Shown here piece after piece: positions 1 through 8,324 of a DNA stretch of 64,000 bases. The stretch's first letter is position 1; each line of letters opens with the position of its first letter. This DNA comes from Streptomyces sp. SCL15-4 (GTDB taxonomy: Bacteria; Actinomycetota; Actinomycetes; Streptomycetales; Streptomycetaceae). Below the pieces are notes generated by a model. It was not told the DNA's origin. It saw only the letters and a program-made list of their open reading frames with translations, and did no database searches. The stretch spans positions 4,464,001 to 4,528,000 of the forward strand of contig NZ_JAOBTQ010000001.1 in the NCBI RefSeq assembly GCF_033366695.1, in the 5' to 3' direction. The position numbers were made by a program, and so were the translations under genes.

Positions 1-483
1 CCGGACCTCGACGCCTACCTCGCCGAGGCCGAGGACGGCCTGCGCGCCCTGCTCGGCGAACACCCCGCCGGCCGGCTGCTGGAGACCAGCGCGGGCGCCA
101 TGCCGCTGGACGACTACCTGGTCACCCGTGTCGTCGAACTCGTCGTCCACACCGACGACCTGAACGCAGCCGTCCCGGGCCTCGCCGTGCCGTACGACCG
201 GCAGGCCCTGGCCGCTACCACCCGGCTGCTCGCCGACGCGCTCGCGGTCAAGGCGCCCGGCGGCTCCACCGAGGTGCGCGTGCCGCCGTATGCCGTCGTG
301 CAGTGCGTGGCGGGCCCCCGGCACACCCGTGGCACCCCGCCCAACGTCGTGGAGACCGACCCGCTGACCTGGATCCGGCTCGCCACCGGCCGTCTGGCCT
401 GGGCGGACGCGGTGGCCGGCGCGCGGGTCGCCGCCAGCGGGGAGCGGGCCGATCTCGGCGGGCTGCTGCCGCTGCTCGGATAG
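1..483 (+). CDS. Maleylpyruvate isomerase/sterol-carrier family protein (5' truncated)
   Basis: The reading frame is open from the first base of the window, so the N-terminus is missing and at least 160 residues are visible. The text around residues 45-60 (VTRVVELVVHTDDL) is typical of the mycothiol-dependent maleylpyruvate isomerase/DinB-like family, and the C-terminal half resembles the sterol-carrier-like domain that often follows it in actinobacteria. A protein of this kind lies just upstream of purF in other streptomycetes. The substrate cannot be inferred. The family assignment is from recall, not from a search. Confidence 0.75.
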   Translation, partial: PDLDAYLAEAEDGLRALLGEHPAGRLLETSAGAMPLDDYLVTRVVELVVHTDDLNAAVPGLAVPYDRQALAATTRLLADALAVKAPGGSTEVRVPPYAVVQCVAGPRHTRGTPPNVVETDPLTWIRLATGRLAWADAVAGARVAASGERADLGGLLPLLG

Positions 484-518
484 CGGAACCGGAGGCCGTC
501 CGCCTTCGTCCAAACCGT

Positions 519-968
519 ATGAAACGGCACAAGAAGTGGCTCGGGCTGCTGATGGTTCCCCTGATGGCCGGCTGTGGTGCCGGGAAGGCGGACAGTGGTG
601 CGATGGGCGTGAGCGCGTCGGTGACCGGCGTGGAGTGGCGGGTCGAGAGCGTCACGGCCGGCGGTGACACCCTCGGCGCCCCCGCCGGCGGCTCCCCGCG
701 CCTGACGATCGGCACCGACGGCAGCGCGTCCGGCGACCTCGGCTGCAACCGGTTCAGCGCCCGCGTCAGCGTGCACGGGGACCGGATCACCTTCGGGGCG
801 CTGCGCACCACCAAGATGGCCTGCGATCCCGCGCGGACGCGCTTCGAGCGCGCGCTCACCCGGGTGCTCGACCGGCAGACGGTCACCGGTACGGTCGAGC
901 ACGGCAAGCTCACCCTCACCAGCGGTCACGGTGACCTCGTGCGGCTCGGCCGCGGCGCGCCCGAATGA
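519..968 (+). CDS. META-domain lipoprotein
   Basis: Predicted 149-residue secreted lipoprotein. The N-terminus has basic residues (MKRHKK), a hydrophobic stretch and a cysteine near residue 19 in the context MAGC, a slightly atypical lipobox because Met is at -3. The rest resembles the META domain (HslJ-like): a Trp-containing strand, a GCNRFSA segment, and a TTKMAC segment. META proteins are small beta-structured envelope proteins; HslJ is linked to novobiocin resistance in E. coli, but the role here is unknown. ATG 519 is preferred to upstream in-frame starts because it begins the signal peptide. It starts 36 bp after the preceding gene and may be cotranscribed with it. Confidence 0.75.
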   Translation: MKRHKKWLGLLMVPLMAGCGAGKADSGAMGVSASVTGVEWRVESVTAGGDTLGAPAGGSPRLTIGTDGSASGDLGCNRFSARVSVHGDRITFGALRTTKMACDPARTRFERALTRVLDRQTVTGTVEHGKLTLTSGHGDLVRLGRGAPE

Positions 969-1170
969 TGTGCGACACCTCACTCATCGCGGCGGCGAAT
1001 CGTTCGTATTCGCCTCGCGGCAGCCCGGCCCGGAAACCGCCCGATCGCCGAAAAACGCCAGGTGACCTGCGCAAACGTAGAAAGCACCAAGGTGATCGGA
1101 AGGGCCGGTCCGGTCGAGGGCACGTATCCCCAATTCGGACCAGTGGTCGACCTCGCCTACACTCGGTGGC

Positions 1171-2700
1171 GTGCCACGTGGTGACGGTCGACTCAATCAC
1201 GATCTGCTTCCCGGCGAAAAGGGCCCCCAGGACGCTTGCGGCGTCTTCGGCGTCTGGGCTCCGGGTGAAGAGGTCGCAAAGCTCACGTACTTCGGGCTCT
1301 ACGCCCTCCAGCACCGGGGTCAGGAATCCGCGGGAATCGCGGTCAGCAACGGCTCCCAGATCCTCGTCTTCAAGGACATGGGCCTGGTATCCCAGGTCTT
1401 CGACGAAACCTCGCTCGGTTCGCTCCAGGGTCACATCGCGGTCGGACACGCCCGCTACTCGACCACCGGCGCCTCCGTGTGGGAGAACGCCCAGCCGACG
1501 TTCCGTGCCACCGGGCACGGCTCGATCGCGCTCGGCCACAACGGCAACCTGGTCAACACGGCGCAGCTCGCCGAGATGGTCGCCGAACTACCCAACGACA
1601 ACAACAGCCGCTCCACCCGGGTCGCGGCCACCAACGACACCGACCTGCTGACGGCCCTGCTGGCCGCCCAGGTCGACGAGGACGGCAAGCCGCTGACCAT
1701 CGAGGAGGCGGCCCACACGGTCCTCCCGAAGGTGCGGGGCGCCTTCTCGCTCGTCTTCATGGACGAGCACACCCTCTACGCCGCCCGTGACCCGCAGGGC
1801 ATCCGCCCGCTGGTCCTCGGCCGCCTGGAGCGCGGCTGGGTGGTCGCCTCCGAGTCCGCCGCCCTGGACATCTGCGGCGCGAGCTACGTGCGCGAGATCG
1901 AGCCGGGCGAGTTCGTCGCCATCGACGAGAACGGCCTGCGCAGCTCTCGATTCGCGGAAGCGAAGCCCAAGGGCTGTGTCTTCGAGTACGTGTACCTGGC
2001 CCGCCCGGACACCGACATCGCCGGCCGCAACGTGTACCTCTCCCGGGTGGAGATGGGCCGCCGGCTGGCCAAGGAGGCCCCGGCCGAGGCCGATCTCGTC
2101 ATAGCGACCCCGGAATCCGGCACCCCGGCCGCCATCGGCTACGCGGAGGCCTCCGGCATCCCCTTCGGCGCCGGTCTGGTCAAGAACGCCTACGTCGGCC
2201 GGACCTTCATCCAGCCCTCGCAGACCATCCGCCAGCTGGGCATCCGGCTGAAGCTGAACCCGCTGAAGGAAGTCATCAAGGGCAAGCGCCTGGTCGTCGT
2301 CGACGACTCGATCGTGCGCGGCAACACCCAGCGCGCCCTGGTCCGCATGCTCCGCGAGGCGGGCGCCGCCGAGGTGCACATCCGCATCTCCTCGCCGCCC
2401 GTGAAGTGGCCCTGCTTCTTCGGCATCGACTTCGCCACCCGCGCGGAACTGATCGCCAACGGCATGAGCATCGAGGAGATCGGCACCAGCCTCGGCGCCG
2501 ACTCCCTCGCCTACATCTCCATCGACGGCATGATCGAGGCGACCACGATCGCCAAGCCCAACCTGTGCCGCGCCTGCTTCGACGGCGAGTACCCGATGGA
2601 GCTGCCGGACCCCGAGCTGCTCGGCAAGCAGCTGCTGGAGACCGAGCTGGCCGCCGGTCCCGCCGCCACGGCCGCGGCCGACGCGATCCGTCGCCCGTAA
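1171..2700 (+). CDS. purF: Amidophosphoribosyltransferase PurF
   Basis: First committed step of purine synthesis: PRPP plus glutamine gives phosphoribosylamine. It has 509 residues. The N-terminal class II glutaminase domain starts at Cys23 (context DACGVFGVW) after a short propeptide that would be removed to expose the catalytic cysteine. The C-terminal phosphoribosyltransferase domain carries the PRPP loop VVVDDSIVRGNT near residue 375. Cysteines in KGCVFEYV, KWPCFFG and the NLCRAC pair match the four [4Fe-4S] ligands of the Bacillus-type enzyme. Start is GTG 1171; the 5' spacing shows only a weak ribosome-binding site, but this start agrees with the family. purM follows 42 bp downstream. 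Confidence 0.97.
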   Translation: MPRGDGRLNHDLLPGEKGPQDACGVFGVWAPGEEVAKLTYFGLYALQHRGQESAGIAVSNGSQILVFKDMGLVSQVFDETSLGSLQGHIAVGHARYSTTGASVWENAQPTFRATGHGSIALGHNGNLVNTAQLAEMVAELPNDNNSRSTRVAATNDTDLLTALLAAQVDEDGKPLTIEEAAHTVLPKVRGAFSLVFMDEHTLYAARDPQGIRPLVLGRLERGWVVASESAALDICGASYVREIEPGEFVAIDENGLRSSRFAEAKPKGCVFEYVYLARPDTDIAGRNVYLSRVEMGRRLAKEAPAEADLVIATPESGTPAAIGYAEASGIPFGAGLVKNAYVGRTFIQPSQTIRQLGIRLKLNPLKEVIKGKRLVVVDDSIVRGNTQRALVRMLREAGAAEVHIRISSPPVKWPCFFGIDFATRAELIANGMSIEEIGTSLGADSLAYISIDGMIEATTIAKPNLCRACFDGEYPMELPDPELLGKQLLETELAAGPAATAAADAIRRP

Positions 2701-2742
2701 CACCCCCGCACCCCGCAGTACGACACGAAAGCTCTCACAGCC

Positions 2743-3807
2743 ATGTCTGAGACAACCGGTGCCAGCTACGCAGCGGCGGGCGTCGACATCGAGGCGGGCG
2801 ACCGCGCAGTCGAGCTCATGAAGGAGTGGGTGAAGAAGACCCGGCGCCCGGAGGTGCTGGGCGGCCTCGGCGGCTTCGCCGGGCTCTTCGACGCCTCCGC
2901 CCTCAAGCGCTACGAGCGCCCGCTGCTGGCCTCCGCCACGGACGGCGTCGGCACGAAGGTGGACATCGCCCGCCGCATGGGTGTCTACGACACCATCGGC
3001 CACGACCTGGTCGCCATGGTCATGGACGACATCGTGGTGTGCGGTGCCGAGCCGCTGTTCATGACCGACTACATCTGCGTCGGCAAGGTCCACCCCGAGC
3101 GGGTCGCGGCCATCGTCAAGGGCATCGCGGAAGGCTGTGTGCTGGCCGGCTGCGCCCTGGTGGGCGGCGAGACGGCCGAACACCCGGGTCTGCTGGGCGA
3201 GGACGACTTCGACGTCGCCGGGGCCGGTACGGGCGTCGTGGAGGCCGACCGGCTGCTCGGCGCCGATCGCATCCGCACGGGTGACACGGTGATCGCCATG
3301 GCGTCCTCCGGGCTTCACTCGAACGGGTACTCCCTGGTCCGCCACGTCCTGCTGGACCGCGCCGGGCTGGCCCTGGAGTCGGAGATCGCGGAGCTGGGCC
3401 GCAGCCTCGGCGAGGAACTGCTGGAGCCGACGAAGATCTACTCACTGGACTGCCTGGCGCTCACCCGCACCGCCGAGGTGCACGCGTTCAGCCACATCAC
3501 CGGCGGCGGTCTCGCGGCGAACCTGGCCCGGGTGATCCCGGACGGCCTGCACGCGGTCGTCGACCGCTCCACCTGGACCCCGGGCGCGATCTTCGACCTG
3601 GTCGGCAAGACCGGCAGCGTCGAGCGCCTGGAGCTGGAGAAGACCCTCAACATGGGCGTCGGCATGATGGCGATCGTCCCGCAGGAGTCGGCCGAGGTGG
3701 CCCTCACGACCCTGGCCGACCGCGGGGTCGACGCCTGGGTGGCCGGCGAGATCACCGAGCGCGGCGACAAGACGACGGGCGCCGAACTGATCGGTGACTA
3801 CGCGTAA
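2743..3807 (+). CDS. purM: Phosphoribosylformylglycinamidine cyclo-ligase PurM
   Basis: AIR synthetase, 354 residues, converting FGAM to AIR with ATP hydrolysis. Family motifs are present: DGVGTKVDIA near residue 67, the MVMDDIVVCGAEPLF stretch near residue 90 and GGETAEHPG near residue 142. Length is normal for the family. It sits 42 bp after purF on the same strand and is probably in one operon with it. Two hairpins follow the stop codon (3816-3835 and 3850-3879). Confidence 0.97.
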   Translation: MSETTGASYAAAGVDIEAGDRAVELMKEWVKKTRRPEVLGGLGGFAGLFDASALKRYERPLLASATDGVGTKVDIARRMGVYDTIGHDLVAMVMDDIVVCGAEPLFMTDYICVGKVHPERVAAIVKGIAEGCVLAGCALVGGETAEHPGLLGEDDFDVAGAGTGVVEADRLLGADRIRTGDTVIAMASSGLHSNGYSLVRHVLLDRAGLALESEIAELGRSLGEELLEPTKIYSLDCLALTRTAEVHAFSHITGGGLAANLARVIPDGLHAVVDRSTWTPGAIFDLVGKTGSVERLELEKTLNMGVGMMAIVPQESAEVALTTLADRGVDAWVAGEITERGDKTTGAELIGDYA

Positions 3808-3815
3808 GGCCGGGA

Positions 3816-3835
3816 CGCGGGGCCCCGGCCCCGCG
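3816..3835 (+). terminator. Hairpin after purM
   Basis: Nine-base inverted repeat (cgcggggcc / ggccccgcg) 9 bp after the purM stop. There is no T-run, which is common for Streptomyces terminators. Confidence 0.5.
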
Positions 3836-3849
3836 ACGGCAGCACAAAA

Positions 3850-3879
3850 CCCGGTCCGGTGCCAAGGCCCCGGACCGGG
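3850..3879 (-). terminator. Hairpin terminator for the DUF3073 gene (possibly bidirectional)
   Basis: Perfect 10-bp stem cccggtccgg / ccggaccggg with a 10-base loop. Read on the minus strand it is followed directly by TTTT, so it fits termination of the minus-strand DUF3073 transcript, whose stop codon is 28 bp away. It may also back up purM. Confidence 0.65.
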
Positions 3880-3906
3880 AAAGCGCAATAAAGCCCGCTG
3901 CAAGCG

Positions 3907-4152
3907 TTACGCGCCGCGACGGTGCTGCTGAGGACCGTCGTCCTCGTCGTCGTCGTCCTCATAGAGGTCGGCGTACCGTGCATACAGGTCGTCGTCGTGC
4001 TCATCGTCCTCGAATCGGTCGCCGTTCGGCGACTGGTTCGACGTCGATGCGCCCAGCTCCTCGGCCAGGCGTGAGAGGTCCGTCCCACCGCTGTTGTACT
4101 TCAGCTGGCGGGCGACCTTCGTCTGCTTGGCCTTGGCCCGGCCGCGCCCCAT
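3907..4152 (-). CDS. DUF3073 family protein
   Basis: Small 81-residue protein. The basic N-terminus (MGRGRAKAKQTKVARQLKY) followed by a serine/asparagine-rich middle and a very acidic Asp/Glu tail is the hallmark of DUF3073, an actinobacterial family of unknown function conserved next to purM in Streptomyces. Charge separation (basic head, acidic tail) suggests nucleic-acid or ribosome association, but that is inference only. Confidence 0.9.
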   Translation of the reverse strand: MGRGRAKAKQTKVARQLKYNSGGTDLSRLAEELGASTSNQSPNGDRFEDDEHDDDLYARYADLYEDDDDEDDGPQQHRRGA

Positions 4153-4442
4153 GGCTCGACCCCCTCAACGACGGGGCTCGACGGCCCCAGAGTCTGACAC
4201 GCGTTCATGATCTGGAACGGACTCTCCATGGAGAGGCCGGTCCGTAGGGCTTCCACGGTACCTGAGCCCGCGCCCATACGGTACGTCGCCCGCAGCACGC
4301 GCGTGTGCCCAGGACCTTCGAGGCGCCCTGTCCTCGCTGGTCAGTGGCGATTTTAACCACTTATCGGGGAACGACCCGCCGGGGGAAGTGAGAGTTCTCT
4401 CGAAGTTCCCGCCGACGGGTACCGCTCATATGTGCGAACGAC
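4153..4442. other. 290-bp gap between the DUF3073 and dehydrogenase genes
   Basis: Both neighbours are on the minus strand. The gap holds a 14-bp perfect palindrome ctctccatggagag at 4222-4235, which could be an operator for the DUF3073 gene. No convincing ORF or RNA gene is seen. Confidence 0.4.
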
Positions 4443-5549
4443 CTAGCGCGCGGCGCTGTTCGCGCGGGCGTCGGCCATCCGCTGTTCGGCGATCCGGTCG
4501 GCCGCGGCGGCCGGCGGGATCCCGTCTTCCTTCGCACGTGCGAATATGGCCAGCGTGGTGTCGAAGATCTCCGACGCCTTCGCCTTGCACCGGTCGAAGT
4601 CGAACCCGTGCAGCTCGTCGGCCACCTGGATGACCCCGCCGGCGTTCACCACGTAGTCCGGCGCGTAGAGGATCCCGCGGTCGGCGAGGTCCTTCTCCAC
4701 ACCCGGGTGGGCGAGCTGGTTGTTGGCCGCGCCGCACACCACCTTGGCGGTGATCAGCGGGACGGTGAGGTCGTTCAGCGCGCCGCCGAGGGCGCAGGGG
4801 GCGTAGATGTCCAGGCCCTCCACGCGGATCAGCTCCTCGGTGCCGGCCACGGCCGTCACGCCCTCCGGGTACTGGTCGAGGATCCGCCGCACGGCGTCCG
4901 GGCGCACGTCGGTGATCACGACCTCGGCGCCCTCCTCGCGCAGATGCCGCACCAGCTGGTGACCGACCTTGCCGACACCGGCGATGCCGACCTTGCGGCC
5001 GCGCAGCGAGGGGTCGCCCCACAGGTGCTGGGCGGAGGCGCGCATGCCTTGGTAGACACCGAAGGAGGTGAGCACCGAGGAGTCGCCGGCCCCGCCGTTC
5101 TCCGGGGAGCGGCCGGTGGTCCAGCGGCACTCGCGGGCCACGACGTCCATGTCGGTGACGTAGGTGCCGACATCGCAGGCGGTGACGTAGCGACCGCCGA
5201 GGGAGGCGACCATCCGCCCGTAGGCGAGCAGCAGCTCCTCGGTCTTGTCGCGCTCGGGGTCGCCGATGATCACGGCCTTGCCGCCGCCGTGGCCGAGACC
5301 GGCCATGGCGTTCTTGTACGACATCCCGCGCGCGAGGTTGAGGGCGTCGGCGACGGCCTCGGCCTCGGTCGCGTACGGGTAGAAGCGCGTGCCGCCGAGG
5401 GCGGGGCCGAGGGCGGAGGAGTGGATGGCGATCACGGCCTTGAGGCCGCTGGCGCGGTCCTGGCAGAGCACGACCTGCTCATGACCGCCCTGGTCCGAGT
5501 GGAACAGGGTGTGCAGCACATCGGCAGGCGCGCCGGTTACGTCGGTCAC
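4443..5549 (-). CDS. vdh: Valine/leucine dehydrogenase (Glu/Leu/Phe/Val dehydrogenase family)
   Basis: NAD-dependent oxidative deaminase of branched-chain amino acids, 368 residues. The GGGKAVIIG segment near residue 91 carries the catalytic lysine, [13 protein letters not shown] follows near residue 125, and a Rossmann NAD-binding fold starts at [11 protein letters not shown] near residue 186. The start is GTG 5549, with AGGAG about 9 bases upstream. In Streptomyces this enzyme (Vdh) feeds valine carbon to acyl-CoA precursors of polyketides. Val versus Leu preference cannot be told from sequence by eye. Confidence 0.9.
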   Translation of the reverse strand: MTDVTGAPADVLHTLFHSDQGGHEQVVLCQDRASGLKAVIAIHSSALGPALGGTRFYPYATEAEAVADALNLARGMSYKNAMAGLGHGGGKAVIIGDPERDKTEELLLAYGRMVASLGGRYVTACDVGTYVTDMDVVARECRWTTGRSPENGGAGDSSVLTSFGVYQGMRASAQHLWGDPSLRGRKVGIAGVGKVGHQLVRHLREEGAEVVITDVRPDAVRRILDQYPEGVTAVAGTEELIRVEGLDIYAPCALGGALNDLTVPLITAKVVCGAANNQLAHPGVEKDLADRGILYAPDYVVNAGGVIQVADELHGFDFDRCKAKASEIFDTTLAIFARAKEDGIPPAAAADRIAEQRMADARANSAAR

Positions 5550-5748
5550 TGTGGTGACTCCTGTGTACTAGCGGCGAGTGGGGTCGGTCCCCGTACGGGT
5601 GGCGGGGAGTCGTGGCATGAGCGTAGAGCCTCGGCCCCGTCACCATCCGCTCAGTGTTCAGGATCACTCGCACGGAGCCCTGGCGCACGCATGACCGTGG
5701 CACGATTTGCAGTGGTTTCGAGCCGGGCCCGATGGGGAGGGAGCAGGC

Positions 5749-6591
5749 GTGCCCAAGGTGTCCTCCGTGGTCGTCCCCTATGCCGCCTACCTGCGTGTGT
5801 ACGAGCCGCTGGGCGCCTTCCCGGAGCCCGAGCGCGACCACTGGGCGCGCTACGCCCGCCGCTCCGACCGCCCCTCCTACCAGGACGAACTGCGCCGATC
5901 GCTGGCCGACTTGGTGGCCGTCCCGCCGATCGCGGTGCCGGTGCACGAGAGCGGGGACGCCTTCGTGCTGGAGGTCGACGGGGTCGTCTGCGTCTGCCCG
6001 TGGCGGACCCGGCTGCGCGGCTGGCAGGCCCTGGACGGGCTCGCGGAGGAGCTGCCCCCGCCGGTGCTGGACGCGGTGCTGCCGCCGGTGGTGCGCCGGC
6101 AGGCGGCCCTGGACTACGAGCGCTGGCTCGCCCGCAACCCCGATGCCCGCCCGTGGATCCGCACGGCGACCTGGCAGGTGCCGCTGAACTGGTTCGTGCT
6201 GGTCGCGGACGACGAGCGGCGGTACGACAAGGGCACCGCCGACGTGCCGCCGGTGCTGCGCTACCGCACTCCGATGGTGCAGGCACGGCGCCGGGTCGCG
6301 CGGGCGCTGCGCACGCTGCGGGACACCGTGGAGGAGGGCCCGCTGGTCGAGGGGGTGGTGGACGTGGGCCGCTGGCTGGAGGAGTTCCATCCGCGCTCGC
6401 TGGTGGAGCTGGACTACGGCGGGCTGGTGCACGTGCTGCCGGCGGGCGAGCTGGAGGGCGACCACTCGGCGGCGGACGTGGCGGCCGGTATCGAGGCGCT
6501 GCGCCGGGGCGACGGCACGGCCGCCGGAGAGGCGTACGGGCGGCTGGTGGAGCGCTGGCGGGCGGTCCGGGACCGGCGCTCCGCGAACTGA
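5749..6591 (+). CDS. Conserved Streptomyces protein of unknown function
   Basis: 280 residues, divergent from the dehydrogenase gene. GTG 5749 is chosen because GGGAGG lies 7 bases upstream; a TTG further up (5707) has no such site. I recognise no catalytic motif. The protein is rich in Arg, Trp and Leu with no signal peptide and no clear membrane helix, so it is probably cytosolic. Residues 130-190 carry a WQVPLNWFVLVADDERRYD stretch that looks like a conserved core. The position upstream of bldC is conserved in streptomycetes as I remember them. Confidence 0.75.
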   Translation: MPKVSSVVVPYAAYLRVYEPLGAFPEPERDHWARYARRSDRPSYQDELRRSLADLVAVPPIAVPVHESGDAFVLEVDGVVCVCPWRTRLRGWQALDGLAEELPPPVLDAVLPPVVRRQAALDYERWLARNPDARPWIRTATWQVPLNWFVLVADDERRYDKGTADVPPVLRYRTPMVQARRRVARALRTLRDTVEEGPLVEGVVDVGRWLEEFHPRSLVELDYGGLVHVLPAGELEGDHSAADVAAGIEALRRGDGTAAGEAYGRLVERWRAVRDRRSAN

Positions 6592-7110
6592 GTGACGTGC
6601 GTCACGGTCAAAGGGGCACCGGAGGACGTACGTTCTACCTCGCTTGACCACCTGACGGGACGTTGGACTCGATCTGGACTTTTGTCCCAAGGGTGATGGA
6701 CAGCACTTACAAGGCCCTTGCCCTGGAAGCCACCCCTCGTGCCAAAATAGGACAAGGAGTCCGGGGAGGGCTCCCTCCGTCCAACTATGCTCCACTGTGG
6801 CCGGAATCTCAGCATTGCACGCTTTGGGGGGTCCGGTGACTCCTGAACGCCACTGTGACTGATCGTCACAGTGGCGTGACTGTCCGCTATGGCATGGTCC
6901 ATCGGCTTCCGTCGCTGATGAACACCTGGGAGGGCAATTCCATCGGTTTGGCCGACGCGGCTGGACAGATGGTGTAGTTGTAGTGCCGAGGACAAGCCGT
7001 TCGTCCTATAACCGACTCGACTCGCGTCCGCCATTTCGGGCAACGCGGGTCAAGGTGCAGAATTTAGAGGAAAGAACCGAGAAGGTTCGGTTCTCCCGAG
7101 GAGGCCGCTC
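6592..7110 (+). promoter_or_regulatory. bldC upstream region
   Basis: 519 bp with no plausible gene. It contains a perfect 13-bp inverted repeat with a 5-base loop (6847-6877; arms acgccactgtgac and its complement) and, right before the start codon, a second inverted repeat with 8-bp arms (7073-7080 and 7087-7094). The ribosome-binding site GAGGAGG (7098-7104) sits 6 bases before the bldC ATG. The first repeat could be a terminator of the preceding gene or an operator; the second could modulate access to the ribosome-binding site. Confidence 0.55.
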
Positions 7111-7317
7111 ATGACCGCTCGCACCCCTGATGCCGAGCCGCTGCTGACCCCCGCTGAGGTCGCCACCATGTTCCGCGTCGACCCCAAGACGGTCACGCGG
7201 TGGGCGAAGGCCGGCAAGCTCACGTCCATCCGCACGCTCGGTGGGCACCGCCGCTACCGCGAGGCGGAGGTCCGGGCGTTGCTGGCGGGCATCCCGCAGC
7301 AGCGCAGCGAGGCCTGA
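7111..7317 (+). CDS. bldC: Developmental regulator BldC
   Basis: 68-residue MerR-like DNA-binding protein that lacks an effector domain. The single winged helix-turn-helix covers residues 10-60 (LLTPAEVATMFRVDPKTV, then the GGHRRYRE wing). Known function: BldC binds direct repeats cooperatively and holds back premature sporulation in Streptomyces. Sequence and length match the known family closely. A strong GAGGAGG site precedes ATG 7111 and a T-tailed terminator follows at 7465-7504, so it is probably monocistronic. Confidence 0.97.
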   Translation: MTARTPDAEPLLTPAEVATMFRVDPKTVTRWAKAGKLTSIRTLGGHRRYREAEVRALLAGIPQQRSEA

Positions 7318-7464
7318 ACACCGCGTAACCGGGCAAGACGGACGGTCCCCCAACCGTCCGAGGCGCCCGAAACCTTGGCTCCACACGACGCGGGACCTGC
7401 CCCAACAGGTCCCATGCCCAAGCCGAAGAGAACGTCATAGGCACACAGCACAGGGTGCGTCGTC

Positions 7465-7504
7465 GATCGCGCTGGACTCCGCCGGGTCCAGCGCGATCTT
7501 TTTT
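7465..7504 (+). terminator. Intrinsic terminator of bldC
   Basis: Perfect 13-bp stem (gatcgcgctggac / gtccagcgcgatc), 8-base loop, followed by six T. It is one of the few classical rho-independent terminators in the window. Confidence 0.9.
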
Positions 7505-7777
7505 GTGCGCGGAGCGCGAGCGGGAACGGGCGCTGTGAGCGTCCTTGTCGGAGTCTGGGGAGGCCTGTCGGAACGGCCGGGTGCGACCCCGGGTCATAGT
7601 GCAATTGCACATATTAAATTGACCCGTTGTAGGCAGGGGGTAAGTTCCCCCGTTTCCCCAACTCGTGCGGTGACTCCCGTCACACGACAAGCCGCTTGCC
7701 GCTCGCGGCACGCATGGGTTAAAGAGCCGCGCCGACTCCAGGGGCCCATGCACGCAAGGGTGTTGGGCCCGACGGGG
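7505..7777. other. Gene-free stretch with an AT-rich palindrome
   Basis: No supported gene. It contains the perfect 12-bp palindrome gtgcaattgcac (7599-7610), followed by atattaaatt, which is strikingly AT-rich for this genome. It could be a regulator site or an unannotated promoter; nothing firm. Confidence 0.4.
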
Positions 7778-7969
7778 TCACGCGCGCCGGCGGCCGTCGC
7801 CCTCGGCGGCCTCCTGCTCGCCTGCCTGGCCCCGCGGGCCGGCGGCCATCGCCAGCCGCAGCAGGTGGTGGCAGACGGGACAGTGGCGGGTGAGATGCCG
7901 GTAGGACGTGGCAGCCGCCAGATGGGCCCTCAGAAGCGCCCGCGTCTCGTGCCTGACCGACGTCGTCAT
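7778..7969 (-). CDS. Small conserved protein with CPVCH motif (DUF6274-like)
   Basis: 63 residues. An excellent ribosome-binding site (GGAGG, 7 bases before ATG) supports translation. The core RALLRAHLAAATSYRHLT followed by CPVCHHLLRLAM recalls a small Streptomyces family I associate with DUF6274. The two cysteines and the histidine pair could bind a metal. Function is unknown. It lies downstream of tRNA-Asp, separated from it by that gene's terminator. Confidence 0.65.
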   Translation of the reverse strand: MTTSVRHETRALLRAHLAAATSYRHLTRHCPVCHHLLRLAMAAGPRGQAGEQEAAEGDGRRRA

Positions 7970-8116
7970 ACGCCACCTCCGGGGGCCGCACAGGAGGAAC
8001 GGGCCCTGCTCCCTGGGTACCGGTGGAAAGAGGTGCCGTCAAGGCCGCACGCCGCCGCCGGAAGAGTGAAGAGCCGTTCGGCGCAGGGCACTTGAAGGCG
8101 GGTGCAGGCATGAGAA

Positions 8117-8146
8117 AGGCCCGCGTCCCTTGCGGGACGCGGGCCT
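8117..8146 (-). terminator. Terminator of tRNA-Asp (first copy)
   Basis: Perfect 13-bp stem aggcccgcgtccc / gggacgcgggcct with a 4-base loop. Read on the minus strand it is followed by TTTCTC, 11 bp after the tRNA 3' end. Confidence 0.8.
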
Positions 8147-8156
8147 CGACTCGATG

Positions 8157-8231
8157 CGGTCCTGACGGGATTTGAACCCGCGGCCTCCACCTTGACAGGG
8201 TGGCGAGCACTCCAAACTGCTCCACAGGACC
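8157..8231 (-). tRNA. tRNA-Asp (GUC), copy 1
   Basis: 75 bases including discriminator G. The seven-pair acceptor stem (GGTCCTG/CAGGACC), the anticodon stem CCACC/GGTGG with loop CTGTCAA (anticodon GTC) and the T-arm GGGTTCAAATCCC are all intact. CCA is not encoded. Identical to the copy at 14733-14807. Confidence 0.96.
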
Positions 8232-8279
8232 TTGCTCGCGGCGCTTGTTCGTGCGTTGCGCTGCGAGAAGGACTGTACA

Positions 8280-8312
8280 GGAGGGTGAGGGTCCCGGTCG
8301 AACTCACCCTCC
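8280..8312 (-). terminator. Hairpin after hrpA
   Basis: Nine-bp stem ggagggtga / tcaccctcc, 13 bp past the hrpA stop codon on the minus strand. There is no T-run. Confidence 0.4.
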
Positions 8313-8324
8313 GTGCCCGGTCGG

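Noticed and set aside
4608..6647. 679-codon plus-strand frame across vdh and its upstream gene
   Set aside because: Shadow of two well-supported genes.
7254..7610. 118-codon minus-strand frame after bldC
   Set aside because: Overlaps bldC and its terminator, no ribosome-binding site, shadow-like composition.
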